From: Amblyornis subalaris
Lineage: Eukaryota; Chordata; Aves; Passeriformes; Ptilonorhynchidae
NCBI GenBank assembly: GCA_018881555.1
Contig: JACAXG010000052.1
Span: 1,302,001 to 1,366,000, forward strand
Reading direction: 5' to 3'
Length of the DNA: 64,000 nt
The first letter of the stretch is position 1. Each line of letters begins with the position of its first letter. This document shows, piece after piece, positions 46,601-60,600 of the stretch. A program made the position numbers and the translations under genes. The notes beneath the pieces are model-generated. The model made no database searches and was not told the DNA's origin. It worked only from the letters and a program-made list of their open reading frames with translations.

Positions 46601-49600
46601 TTGGGAGACAGAATAGACTTTACAAGACCTATAAATGATGGACTCACTCGAAAAAAGCAGCTGGGTCAGGGTGTATATAAACCCTACTNCATAGAACTGG
46701 ACATTCGTAACAGTTAAGAACTGAATGTTGTCTTCCAATTTACCAGATATGTGGCTTCGCCTATGGCCAAAATTATCACTTGTCACCAGTGGAGGGAGAG
46801 GTGTGAGTCAAATCACAGGATCACAGAGCTGATCTCAGTTCCACTTCTGCTGTCACTTATATCCATTTTACATAGTTTAATTTCTCTAGCTTCTATGTTA
46901 ATGGTAGGATAAATGAGGATAGAATTAATTCCAAAAACCAGCTTTTACTGAATCTACAAAAAATAGCTTGAAAATGCTGTGTTATTTAGTTATAAGGAAA
47001 TTAATCATTCCCACCACATAAAACATTATAAATATTTTCTTTATTACCATTTTCTTCATAAGAAAGTAAGTGGGGGTTGTAAAGACCTGAGCCTTTTGCC
47101 CACTGCATGTCTTCACAATTGAGTAGTCATGATTTTTTGTGGGACTTGCTATCCCTAAAATGAATTTGTGTAACTTCTTTACACACAATTTCACACACAA
47201 AAATGCACTTATATTATACCATAATAGCCCCTATTTTACAATTGAACTGAAATAGAAAGAAATTAAACATGGGAATATGATGCTTCAAGTTTAGGAACAT
47301 AAATAAAAGGAACATGCGTAAATCCAAAGTAGTCAGTCCAAGCTGCTCAAGTCAGTCAGAGCAGAAACAGACAATTCCAGAGTTCAATTCTTTTAGCCTA
47401 TTTTGACATAAGTTAGAAGAAATAAACCCAAAGCTAAGAGCTAAGGACATAGTTAAAATTAGTACAGAACCAGAGGTCTTTGTTCTCCATCTGGAATATT
47501 AGATTGTCTCCAGTGTTATCTTGTGTTGTATTCAGGATACTGGTCAAGATTAATAGAGATAGCTTAAAAGCACCTAGCCAGAGCNAATTCATATTATGGG
47601 GAAGGGAATCTTTCCTTCATTTAGATACTTTGCTTTTCTACTTACACTTGGAAGTGTAATGAAAGGGATAAACATTTTTCCTACTTCCTTCCTGTTTCAC
47701 CCTCTTCTTTTAATGAAAGCTAAAACTACATACTAGTCCCCAGATCGCTTTTGCCTTTTTAGAACTGAGGCCCCTGGCTAAAATGGTCCGTGCTTCTGAG
47801 AAGAACAAACAATCATTTCAAAGCAAGCTGCCAACATATAAATAACAGCTAGTGCAAATGAGCTTCATGAATCTTCTGACACAATGACATATGTTCTAGT
47901 GTTCTACATTTTTAAGAGACGAAATGTAACTAAAGGCTATAGAAACAACACAAAGAATTGTTGAAAGAGTTTTCGCAAAAGTATTTTGCCTTGAAAGAGG
48001 ACATAAGTTTTGATAAAGAAATAAAAATTGGAATTTCATTTCAATTTACTCAGCTGGTTTGGGCAGATGAATTATGAGTACACACTTCAGACAGATGTTC
48101 GGCAGAGGTTTCCAGCTNCTAGCAGAAATTATGTCAGAGCATTGCATAATCCCCTATGTTTGTAAATGGTTGGAATAAACAGTCCCATCATTAGCTCAAT
48201 TATTAGTATCCAAATTCCTTTCAAAGCTTCTGTGTTATGAACTGAACAGCACTGTGTATCTTATAGCTCATCTCAGTGACCTTATAAACCTCTGGATTTT
48301 GGATTTCTGTTTTATTTAAAATTGCTTGTCTTAACAGCATGTGTAGTGTGAGACTGTACAGGTAGCAAATTAACCCTTTATCTATCTATGATGAACCAAA
48401 ATTATCTTCTCAAGGCCTAATCCTGAAATTCTCACGTCAGCCAAAGGCTAAGATGCAGAATCAGACTTACAGATTTGCTTCTGCACAGTTTCATATTTCA
48501 GAAGCTGCTTCATAACCTAATTTCCTAAGAACAGAGTGGGTGAGCCATGTAACTATGTCATGTTCTCCCATAGCCTCTGTCCTCCTTGAAATTTAAAACT
48601 GCAAAGCCAAATTATAGTCTGTGGACAGCATCGCCTACACCTTACGTCTCTTCCATAACCCTTCAAATTCTTTATTTCTCCACAATTCTACAGTTCTTTT
48701 GCCTTTGAAACTGTTACATAGTATTTGCTATATTTTATAAATCATAAAGGAAGTATGTTTTATTAAGGAAATGTGTTGCCTGGAATAAGGAGCAATAGCA
48801 CGTGCACTTGATATTTGGTTTTGATAAAGCAAAAGTGGCAAAAACACTCGCTAGCCAGGTGGCCCAGTCACATTGCTGTGAGTCTAAGAGTGTAAGGAAT
48901 CAGAAGACAATACCCATTGCCCTGGCCAGAATTTTCATGCTGTGAAAGGAACTCATCTCTTTCAGATTATTTGAAACTCAGTGGGAAGTTGCTGACTCTA
49001 CAGGCAGAGCACTTAGATCTCTTAAGAAGTGCAAAGACATTTTTGTTTACTGACCCTCCGTAATCTTCCCACATGGAAACTTATAGAACAAAAGGGCATT
49101 GTAAAGGCAAAGATCAGGAGGCTGCATTAATTCATGTACTTTTTTTCATTTGTAGCTCAGTCACCAGCATTCATGTAGATGTTAAACTACATTTGAGAAA
49201 GCACTAGTTTATCATGGGTTTAAAACACATCTGCACTGAACTGTAAATCAGTTCTCAACAGCTTATTGTGGGGAAAACAGAAGGAAATATCACTTTTCCA
49301 GTCTGGTAACAAATAGGAAAAACAAAATAAGCAGAAAAAGGGACAAGGTGGGGAAGGTCTGTCTGATCAGATATTCAGAAATAATAATTTCGTCATAAAA
49401 ATGTTAATACATATATGTGTATTTGTATAGATATTGTAGTAATCACTAAGCTTGACTAATTTTTTCAGTGCAGAGAACTGAAAGATAAGAGATAAAGGAA
49501 CTGTGGTTTATATTTATTCAACCTCTCTAAATAGAATATATTTTCCTAGTAATTAATGCACACTAATCAAAGCCTAGATCAAANCTAAAAAGTTCATCTA

Positions 49601-51348
49601 TTCTACAATGCCCAGATTAAATGAAATTTTGACATACTCTTCANCTATTACCTAAAACCCTAAAATGCTCAGCAGACTTTCTGTTGTATAGGTCACAACA
49701 GCCTCAAGGACTTCTCTGCCTGCCAGGTCTGAGAGCAATTCTACAAGGGATTGGTTCCTGTTAGATGTTTATCTGTAGCATATCCATGAACTGAATTCGT
49801 TGCAACAAAAGGGAAATGATAACCTATCATCATTCTTCCAGGCCATGATACTGGGGCAGAGACCTCTCCCGTGACTTCTTGTCCTTAGTTCAGCTTACTG
49901 AATCAATCATTCTTTGAAGACAATGTGGGAGCTTTCTCTGAGGAAGAAGCCACAAACCTCAAACAAGTTGCTCATGGGTGGATCATGGGAAACAAGTCGT
50001 GAGGTTATATTTATCTCTACCTACATTACAGCTGTATTTTCTCTGTTGACAAGTTTTAAAAGTTTACAATACATATTGATAAGTATGGGTCAAATGTTAG
50101 ATGATAAAGGAAACCTGGAGAAGAGAGAGGAAAGACTTGCTAAAATTGAAGGCTGCTAATATCCTTTCTTGATAAGGATTTCAAGCTATTTTGAGAATAG
50201 AGTTTCTACTCCTTCAAAAACCAGCAGCAGTTTTCTTCAAGGTCAAAATTATTCTTAAATTGATGCTGCACCATGTATATAAAATCTTCTCTGAACTAAT
50301 GTGAACACAAATTAATATGAAATTAATTTTAAACTGACACTTCTCCATGCATATCACATCTTCTCTGAGCTAATGAAATCACCCATTTTTGCTAGGGGTT
50401 TTCAAATGTGTGAATCTGAATTATAGCTCCTTTTGAATTTAATTACAGCATATGTAAAGGGACCAACTTNAAAATATTTTTCATCCACGTCAGACAGAAA
50501 AAAGACTTTCATTATCACACAGAGTATTGAAAAAGGACAGCCAATTTTTTCCTCACTTGAGGTAAAGGTCTTAATGTGCAGAATACCCATTTCCTTGCCT
50601 TTTTATCTATAAAAGAAGTTGCAACATTTTCGTTTGTGCCAGTACCTAATTAAATCAGTTCCATAACTTCATTTTTGCAGTACTCTGTGGAGATCATCAG
50701 AGAAGTGGATACTGAAGTCAGAAGTTGTCTGAAAATTAGTCAGCAGCAGTTCTGTTGTAAAGGTCTCTGTAACTACTCATAGGGGAGACAGCANTGAACA
50801 GGGCAGATCACCTAGCATAATGCAGTGATTACTGCAAAATGAGGTAGGTTGCAGAGCCCAGAGGTCATGCTTTCTGCAGGGTCTGTAGAAGTACTGCTAC
50901 TTAGGTTATACCAAAGAGAAGATGGAAGAAAAGAATGGTTCCATTAAGGACATCAGGGCCTCTTATGAAAATCCCTCTTTCTTGCTTCTTATTTTGCCTA
51001 TTAAAGCCTATTAAATCCTGTTTTTTCATTATTGTTTTTAATATGCTAAAAATAGGGATATAAATGGCACCACAATTTCTGTCATAAATATTTGGTCTGA
51101 AATTTCCTTATTTACCTAAATGACATTAACTAGCATACTCCTATAATAGAGCTCTGCTACTCTGCCAAATATTTCAAACTTACTTTGAATACATATTCAT
51201 GAACAATGTTGCAATTAAATTGTTTACTGTACATCACATATTGCCATGAGGACATGTTAATTTTTGCTCCGCCTAAGAAATTATAGGTGTGTTTCAACCA
51301 CCCTGATACTCTGGCAACAATATTTTTGGGGGGAGAAAACACCTAAAG
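40651..51348. other. Long unassigned AT-rich interval
   Basis: About 10.7 kb with no gene or clear interspersed repeat. Frames are under 100 codons. A perfect 8-bp stem with an 8-base loop (GGCTCAAG...CTTGAGCC) lies at 43458-43481, too short to call an RNA. Confidence 0.55.
50271..50375. repeat. Diverged 31-bp direct repeat, period 74
   Basis: CCATGTATATAAAATCTTCT followed by CTGAACTAATG (50271-50301) recurs as CCATGCATATCACATCTTCT and CTGAGCTAATG (50345-50375). The flanks between them are AT-rich. Confidence 0.75.
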
Positions 51349-51399
51349 AAGAAGAAGAAAGTACCTAAAGGGGGAAGAAGAAGAAAGTACCTAAAGGGG
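51349..51399. repeat. 26-bp tandem duplication at the 5' edge of a CR1 copy
   Basis: AAGAAGAAGAAAGTACCTAA plus AGGGG occurs at 51349-51373 and 51375-51399. A partial unit (ACCTAAAG) lies just upstream at 51341. The GTACCTAAAGGGG part belongs to CR1, so the duplication copied the CR1 5' junction together with a GAA tract. Confidence 0.85.
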
Positions 51400-51694
51400 A
51401 CCTACAAGAAGGCTGGAGAGGGACATTTGACAAGGGCACATAGCGATAGGACACAAGGTAATAGCTTTAAACAGAAAAAGACTAGGTTTAGATTAGATAT
51501 TAGGAAGAAATTCTTTGCTGTGAGGGTGGTGAGGCACTGAAACAGGTTGCCCAGAGAAGCTGTGAATGCCCCATCCCTGGCGGTGTTCAAGGCCGGGTTG
51601 CATGGGGCTTTGAGCAACCTGGTCTAGTGGAAGTGAGGGTTGGAACTAGGTGATCTTTAAGGTCCCTTCCAATCCAAACCATTCTATGCTTTTA
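51386..51694 (+). mobile_element. CR1 LINE, 5'-truncated
   Basis: The order GTACCTAAAGGGGACCTACA, AGGCTGGAGAGGGACATTTG, ACAAGGGCACATAG, GATTAGATATTAGGAAGAAA, ACAGGTTGCCCAGAGAAGCT, TTTGAGCAACCTGGTCTAGT, GATCTTTAAGGTCCCTTCCA and CATTCTATG is a close match to the CR1 3' region. The encoded ORF2 end shows RKKFFAVRV, NRLPREAV and APSLAVFKA, with an in-frame stop at 51538-51540. It is less diverged than the other copies. The GGGTTGGAACTAGG portion lacks a short stretch present in full copies. Confidence 0.95.
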
Positions 51695-54600
51695 TAAGAG
51701 CTTCAGGTCATAGCCCAGGACAATTCATCAGTCAGGCTTTCTGCTTCTTCCCAAGCGTTCAGTGTGACATCAGATCTTAGTTTAGACACATATTCTTGCT
51801 GGTCTATGAGCTGGTCTATGAGATCAAATCACCTGATCTCCTGTNACTGGAACTGAGAAGACATATCCAACAAAAACTTTAGGCATTAGATCTCACCGTC
51901 AAATGCATACTACTAAGTGCTTCTCCTGAGTAGGAAAAGGTTAGACTCTTGGGCTGGGTTTAACAATAAACTTTGTTCTAAAATAACCAGTTGAAAACAC
52001 CAAAATAGATGTGTATCAGAAATCTCTTTCTTTCGGATACATCTTTGCTGAGTTAGTATAAAGAACACCATGAAACTGGGCTTCCACNGCCTTGAAACCC
52101 TTCCTTGTGCTTAGATTCTGTATTCTTCCTCTTAAGCANGAGGAACTAAATTACTACTTTTCTTTTTTTTTTTTCTGAAAGAATAACAGGCTTTCATATG
52201 AAACTTTTCTGCCTGAGGTGTTGACCAGGAAGCAAGAAGTGGAGGCACATTTCTGCTCTCCTATCTTGGAGAGGAAAATACTCACACCTGCTTCTCTTGC
52301 TTGCAAATGTTACAGCATAAGTACCAAACTATAGAATAACTTGATGGAGAGCCCGTTTCCTCCTGTACACTCATAGTGATTGAGAAACCAAGAATACTAA
52401 ATTCTTGGGTTTGTGAGGAGAGTAAACATACCAGATGTTACTAGAAGTAAGGTTAGTTTCATCTAACTTAAACCACCTATGGGCTAGACACCTACAGCAG
52501 AGCTTGTCACCTTAAGCTTCTTTAAAGACAGGAAGATAAATACATAGGTGTGATTCACCTGCCCTGTTCAGGCAGCACTGTAGATATCTGATTTGGTCAC
52601 ATACATCTCACCATATTGTCCTTCTCTTCTGTAGCCAAAGATGTAGGCTAGACACTAAAACAAAGTCTCTAATGACATGATCCCTAGGTGTTTTTGAAAA
52701 TACCACTTGAATATATTGAGTACGCTGCTAGAGCTACTCTCAATAGTTAAGATTTTATAGGAAATATTTTATTGCTGATATTTTCTTTAGTTTTCTACAT
52801 CCACTGCATTCTAGTGGTGAACAGATTTTTAAAAGCAGTCACTAAGAAGGATGGGGAAACATAACCCAGTAGAAAATTATAGGCGTAGGCAAGCTAAAAA
52901 TAGCAACATATTAAACATCTTGTAGGACAAAATGTTTACAAAAACTTCTGTTCATAGTTCTCCTCTGATAAAAAGATCTTTATTAAAGCTGACACAGTTA
53001 TGTCAATCTTTTAATTTGTGAGTCAATGCTGAAATTCGCAGGTCCAGAAGAATAACTGCAAGTAGCATAAATTAGAATTTTATAAATTTGAGGCAAAAGA
53101 GAATAATTCAAATATTTTTTTGAAAACATGAAATATGTATATGTAAGTACATGGTCTCGCATACTGACAAGTTCACTTGAATTTCTTTCTGNGTAAAGAA
53201 ACTTGAAGAAATTCTACTAATAATAATGTTTTAAAGAATTTTTAGTCTAGGCCATTGTAGACAGCTGTAGCGTGTAAGGCAAGTAGCATGATTNAAAAAA
53301 ATCATAAAACCTACATGCTATATATAACATAATTTGAAATCAGTGTTCAACTAATTATTACATAGAATATTTTATCAATATTTTTTACGATGGAAAATAT
53401 GTTGACTAAAACCCAAAATTTTCAGAGAATTTGATTGGCTGACTGATTATTATGGTGAAACTTTGTGAAAAAACAGAATTATTTTGCGTAAGGGTAAACC
53501 TGTGATACAGGAATCTGCACACAAGGGATATGCTTCAAAATCCTTTCATTCTCCAGTATTCAAGAAAGTTTTTCATATTAATCCCCCAAAACAGGAAAAT
53601 ACAGGAAGAACAAACCTGCCCGAGCAGGTTGTGTGGCTGTGACAGGATCACCAGGAAACTTTCAAGGGACTTTGCTTTTCTTGTTGATTTTATGCTGCAG
53701 GCATTTAGATAATTGGGCAGCAGTACAAAACTCCAAGGTAGATATCTACTTTAGATCAGTTATTATGTTTAGTTTTTTTCTTTTTGACATTATATCAAAA
53801 TTCGTTCTCTACTAATTCCAAGTAATTTTTGACATGTCTTCAGCTAGTGTAGATTTTTGCATGTAAAGGCAGGCTTTGTTTACAGGTAGGAAAAACATAG
53901 CTTCCTTTTGAAAAGTACTTGTGGAAACACGTGTAATATAGTTATTGTCTGGTCTACAGTAATANCTTTCCAGAGAAATTTTGACCAGCTGATAATGATT
54001 TACTCAGTATCATTTATCTGTGAGAATAACTCAAGTAGTTCCGGTTTGCAGGTCTGTAAATAACACACGTAAAATTGGATATGTCTGCTTACAGTTCCTT
54101 CTTCATCCTGTTGAAGTGACATTTTCACATATGCTGTCCTTTTCGTGTGATGTTAGATGTTGGTGTGCCTGCCCATCCTTGTCTTATTTGTTTCAAAACA
54201 AGTTGTGTTCTGAGTCTTAGCAAAGTCTTGACCTTGGAGTGCAGCTGAGTGTTCTACAAACTGGAAACATGGGAAATGGTGGAACAATGTTGCAGAACTG
54301 AAGAAATGCGGGTGTTCAAGACAAAAGCAGGTGTTTCCTTTTGATGGTCCAATTTTCCACACAAAAAACTGAAGTCCACCCAAAAAACTGACAACTTCCT
54401 CATACACCTTTCTCACTTCATGATGCCACAAAAAAATGTGATGCTAAAATAGAAAAACATGAAAAGAAAGGTATTGTCACNTCATCAGAGGCCAGATAAT
54501 TAGAAAAAGAAAATTGTGTCTCTCATTAGACTGTCTTCTCATANCCAGGCTTTGAAAGAGGTAGATTATAGCACCTTTTCTATAATAGTTCAAGAAAGAA

Positions 54601-57600
54601 AACAAGCTCAGCTTCAGGTATAAAATTAGAATAGAACAGTCAACAACTACTACAAGCAGCATTTTTGATACTGTTAAGGGATGCATAGTCTGGAGGAATG
54701 GGCTATGTGACAGCATGACAAATTAAGCTGCATCTCCTTTCTTCCAATGCCAGTCTTCCTGAAATTCATCACTATAATTTAGGGAAAAGTACCAAGATGA
54801 CACTCCAGTAGATAGATATCTTCTAGATGCCAAACAGCAAAGGAAGAGAGGGCATACTTTCATCCTCTACTAATGTAATCCTGAAAAATAGAAATAAACA
54901 TGAGATCTTTGTTAAATTTTCTATGTAGTTCTACACACAGTGAACGAATGTGCCACATAGTAACAATAATAATAGCAGACTTTGCGGACAATAATTATTA
55001 CTTCCTTATTAGGATTATTTTAAGAAATATTATCCAGTAAGGATATATTACAGTAATAATATTGAAGATCCAATACNAGGATGCTCACCTGGGCAGTATA
55101 GTGATTATAGTTCAAGAATACACCTTGTACATTTATTTCAGAGGCAGCTGTACTCTCAATGTAAATCATTAGCACCTATGAATAAATCAAATGAGTGTAT
55201 TATTTCTATCCCATAGCCATACACATGTTCTTAGTAATGTCAAGCGCCATTGAACAGATAATCATTCAAAACCAAATAACAAAGGAATAAATGAAGCCTC
55301 CTCCATGCCAGGAGCACATGCAATAAGTCTAATCCTCTAATCCTGGGCAGAACTTTACAATCAGGTATTAAGCCTTAGATTTTAACAGCTAAGTAAGAAA
55401 GATTTTCAACTTGTAGAAAAAGATGTGGGCAGATGTAGGAGGTTTTCTTCAGATCAAAATGCAAAGTTCTAATCATGGAATAACCAAGGGGACTACCCAT
55501 GANCAGTGTAATGTGACCAAAGTTCAAGAGAGATGCATCTCTCTTAATATTGACCATCTGAAACTTGCCGTAACAAAAGTGTTTGGCTAGGCTCCATCTA
55601 ATGTAAAGAGACAATTCTCTAAACAATGATTTATCCAACTTGTTTTAGGGTGGGACTGTTATACTGAGGGAAAACCTAATTCTTTTTCAGTGGCTATATC
55701 TCAGGCACACGCCTGAGGCTGAGGAAGATTAATTTGGACTTTTGCTAATAAAGATACAAGAAAAAAAAAAATTATATTACTTCATTATAATCANTTTGAA
55801 AAATTTTGAGCTGCAAACCACTAGGTATGTGATTTTTAACTAGGGGCTTTGCTGCTATTTTTTGTGTATAAGAAGGGCTAGACCCAAAAAACTCTGAGGT
55901 CATAATAAAAAAAACCAACCTAACTGTACTCTTGTTAATTTAATTTTAATGTCAGGGTACTATTTTATTGTCAGTAACTAGTTTTTGACCCCAAACTCTT
56001 TATGTCTTATAATATTTGAAAGAATGTATGCATCTAAATTACCCAAATGATAATTACAGTATTTCTTTAGGGCAATCTCATTGAATGACTTTTCATAAGG
56101 AAAAAACATTTTTGCACATTACATTGAGAAAAACAGGAATACAATTTAAATCCAAATCTTCACCAATATAATGAATACTTGAGACAGTGCTCTAAACTGC
56201 AGTATTTAAACAGTGATCACTTTTTCTAACAATATTTTTTTAATTAAAAAAATATTAAAATGTGTAATTGCCAATGTAAAAAATTAATTTGGTTCTTTTA
56301 TTGGCCAAAACCATGATAAATCCCAATTCTTTACAATTTTACTAGCTATATAATCTACTTTCGGATTTATCGATCACTTATATACTAAGTTAATGTCTTA
56401 GTTCTATGTTTTCTGCTGTGCCAAAAGCCATCTTTCATATTGAGTTTGTTATCACTTTTTAAAGTCTTAATAAAATGTTACATCGTAAAAAATAGAGTTG
56501 AAGGATATATTTAGCTGAATAGTAATTTACANGGGTCTTTAATCCACGGAACAATCGTGACTGAGAATTAATCTCTGGTGAAGGATTAAATATGCCCCCA
56601 TCTCTAAATGCATATGTTCAAACACTGTGTTAAACTGAGGCCATAATCTTCCATTCAAAGAAATATTTAAAAGATGATATAGAGTAATTTTTTTATATGT
56701 TCTCCATGTTAATCTCTAAAAACACCCTACAATTGTTTTTAGAATGCTCTTCACTGTCTCATGCTTACTTCGTGTGCAGGGACACGATTGACCTCACATT
56801 GTTTCAAGGACTAGAGACTCACTGTGTAGTCTGCAACCTGGTTACACAGAAATACCCAAAATCTGAGCAAAATTATTAGAGGACTGCTTGGGGGAAAATT
56901 CTCCAGCCCATGATAAATAGCACCAACAAAGAGGTTTGTTTCTTCTCTTCAGTCTCCATTTGCACAGGGCTTGACCATGAATAACAGCTTTATGAATCTT
57001 ATAACTACTTTTCAGTAGAAGAAATAAAGCTATTTTATTGTGTGCAGCATTGAATCCTAATGGCACAGGGAGCAGATTAACATAGCTGAAAACATAAAAA
57101 TATGTCATAAATTATGTTTCTATGACTAAAGCATTTAATTGGAATGAGGCACCATAATTTTCACACTGTCATGTTTGTTCAAAACTAAACAGTGGACAAA
57201 AGCAACACGGGCTCTGTGGGTGATGGAGTTCTGTGATAGATAATTTACATAAAGGGGTGGATAGCAAGGACATAGATAATTTGACAAAATCACACAGAAG
57301 TGGAAAATTTGGCTAAGGATACAGGGTGAAAACTCTACTTCAGGAAAGTTGTCCTGGAACCTTTACAGCTTGATATTGAAAAACAAATTCTAGGTCTCCT
57401 TTGAAATTCGACAATGGTAATACCAAAGAAAAAAAAAGTATAAATGAGGCATTACAACAAACAAAACTATCTAAGTCACAGAATCTATTTTTAAAACCTT
57501 ATTCAAAGCAGTTACACATAAAAAAACTCCAGAGAGCTCAGATTTTCTGTATTAAAGGATAAACGGCAACACTCCTTCATATTCAAGGATTCTATTTCAA

Positions 57601-60600
57601 ATTAATGTTAAAAACAGGAAGCTAGTTTTTTGGGAAATTTCGGCTTTGAATCTCCAGTCGTCTCTTTATTTAACTTCTTTTATATACCAGATGCAAAAGA
57701 CAAGCAGAAATACTTTTTCTTCTCCTAGTATGTAGTACCTATTTTTACTACAATGAAAATGCCCACAGGTTGTTTTTTTTCCTTTGTAGTACGTATGAAT
57801 CACTNCAACATATGTAAAAGGACACTAAAATTTAGCCAAAAAATGAAAATCTAATTCTACCCATTCTTTTTCCCTTTAGCTATATATATGTGGCACTGCA
57901 CTGTCTAGTATCAACAGCTTACATAAGGCCAAAAGGAAGGAAGGACTTAGTTTGCAATGCTCTGCTGCTGCTGGCACTAATATTTTAACAGTCAAGAGTG
58001 AGTAAAAAGGAAAACGTGAACTAATGTTCACTAAAATGTGTGCACAAAACAAAATGTTAAAGCTCAAGACTGACACTTCATTCCCACAAGAAAATTACGT
58101 TCTCCAAATCATATAAATATCTTAACTTATAACACAATTTTATTTTTTCAATCAATAAAAATTGCAATTTGATCTATGAATATTTAAGTGCATAAAATAT
58201 CAATATGTTTACTACATAAGTTTATTTTTTAAAGTATTCAATTTTGATGCTCAGTTTGTTGCTGTTTTGAGTGGAAACCAAACAAAAAAAATAAACAATA
58301 AATAAGCTTTTATTGTAAGGTTTGACCGAACAAAGACAAAATTCTAAACCTTTGGTTTTGGGTAGTTACACAGTCCTTGAGTAACTGTTCTGGTTTCTTT
58401 AGTTCAGTATTTCTTTTGTGCAGATCCAGTTACTCAGAGTTGTATCACAAACTTCCTCAGATGTAAGACACAAACAGGCAAAGCTTGAGAAGGCATGAAC
58501 TGAACTTCAGTCATCCACAGCAAAAGACTCAAATATAACAAGGGAAGTTTGACATATTTGTATGAGTAACTGGACAATTTTCAGTGCCCACTAACTCAGA
58601 AAGGCAATGAAAATAAACATTTTTGTTGTTAGTAGGCAGCTACCAGCTCTTGGTTCAAGTGAATATCTTATATGCATCTGGAACTGTGTCTAGAGAAGAA
58701 TGGCTAAAGTTTAATGACTAAGATAGCAGAATGTGGTAGGACAAAGTTCTGGAAAAGCTGCAGCAAAAGACAATTTCAACATGTGCGACTGATGACTTAA
58801 TATAGTTTTTCCATCTCTGATGGATTCTATAGCTCCTTTATTTATGGAGAATTCTAGACTCAAGGCATTTTGCTAGGAAAGACTAGACAATTCACAATTA
58901 TTGACTGCACATTATACTGTAGACATTCTTTGCACACAGATGCTTTATTGCTTGCTCTCTCTTAGTGCTATAAAGAAGTATGACAGCCTAATTGAATCTT
59001 TACTTATAAATGATCTTTCAGACCCTGTTTCACTTATATGCAATTGAAAGAAAGCAGAGTCTCTCAGTATGAGATCCAGCAACAGTGATGTTTCTTTGAT
59101 TTCCTTAACTGCACATAAAAACTTTTAAATATGCTTAAATGATATCTTATAACAGCTTAAATCCTAAAAAAAGAAAAGAAAAAAAAAACACTTGTTTTTT
59201 CACATAGGACTAAGAACTCCACGAATAACTATATAACTGGATTTTTGTCTTTTCTCCAGGACAGTTACTACTGGGGAGGCCCACCAACAGCTGCAAAGTC
59301 TGCCATGTTCTCAGAGGAGCTTTCAGTAGAACAAATTATGAATGTGCAGTAAGCTCTGTATGGGGTAATGGTTGATCTTTGACCGTGCTGACAGCCAGAG
59401 TTCTTATCATCTTGCTCAGCAACAAGTCAAATTGGGATTTAATTGCTGTTCAGAGAACAGTGCTCGATTAAACCTACACGCTGNAGAAACTGGTACAGGG
59501 CAGAAGAGAACAAGAGATGTCAAGGAGTCATGAGACAAACCCTTTTTTTTATTCTCTTTTCTAAACACAATGTGAGCTTTATACGTAAAATGAAACACTC
59601 AGAAAAGTTCCCTAACTACCAGGCACTGTCCTGAAACTTAGTGTTCAGTTACTGGTTTCTTAATAGCAGTAGCTTGAAATCTATTTGGGTCAAATCTGTA
59701 CTAAAGAGGGCTGCACCAAACCACCCTCTCAGGACCCATTTCATTAATTCACATTTCATTAATTTATCATCTTAGTAGTTCCAGCAGGCCACTGAGAGAG
59801 TTGCAGAAAAGTTAAAATTAAAATGTTTAAAGGCACAATGCACTGCACTCAAGGGAATTCAGGGGTTTTTGGCGGATATTCTTATTTAGATGTAAAATGG
59901 CCTTGATTCCTTGTAATTTAATAGTCACTTCAGTAAGTGTTAACGTCTGAGTAAGTCTATCATCTCTGGTACAACATCACCATAAAAGAAGTTACCCATT
60001 TTCCTCACCTCAGTCCCTTCATACTTGCCTAGGAATTACAACTAAGGTTTAAGCTATTTTTTCTGATATTTTGGTAGCAGCTGTCCAGCAACATGTGTTT
60101 TATTAACCAGTACTAAGAACAGTGACAGAGTTTGGAAGAGGTCTACATTAATAATACTTCCCAGATACAAATTGTTGGCATAGGTACTTAAAACACATCT
60201 GCCTATTGAAAAAACAGAGACAAGTCCAAGCACATCTGATACNTTAAACTTCTGTAAGGCAAGCTATGAAAGCTGGAAAACTGTAAAATCATAAAAACCC
60301 AGTTGATTGCAGTCGCAGGCCAGTGTAAGCACGGGACCACNGCTGGAATTTAATTTTAAAAGTAGAGACCAAATCATTCTGCCATAACTCTTTCTAAGTG
60401 TAAAATAAGAGGTTTTTCCAAGAAAAAGCAAAGCCTTGTATGACAGCCCAAGTTCACCAAGTTCACCTTTGTAGGTGCTAAAAATTTGATTCAGATTGAC
60501 AGCAAAAGAAACAGGAGCACAGAGCCAGTCAGCTTCAGCCAGCTTCATGAAAGTGGACTCTTGTTAGGGACACTCTGCAGCTCTTCTTGTAACGAAGACA

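Noticed and set aside
46810..46845. ATCACAGGATCACAGAGCTG resembling the reverse complement of a CR1 tail
   Set aside because: Similarity stops after about 20 bases and nothing of the CR1 body follows.
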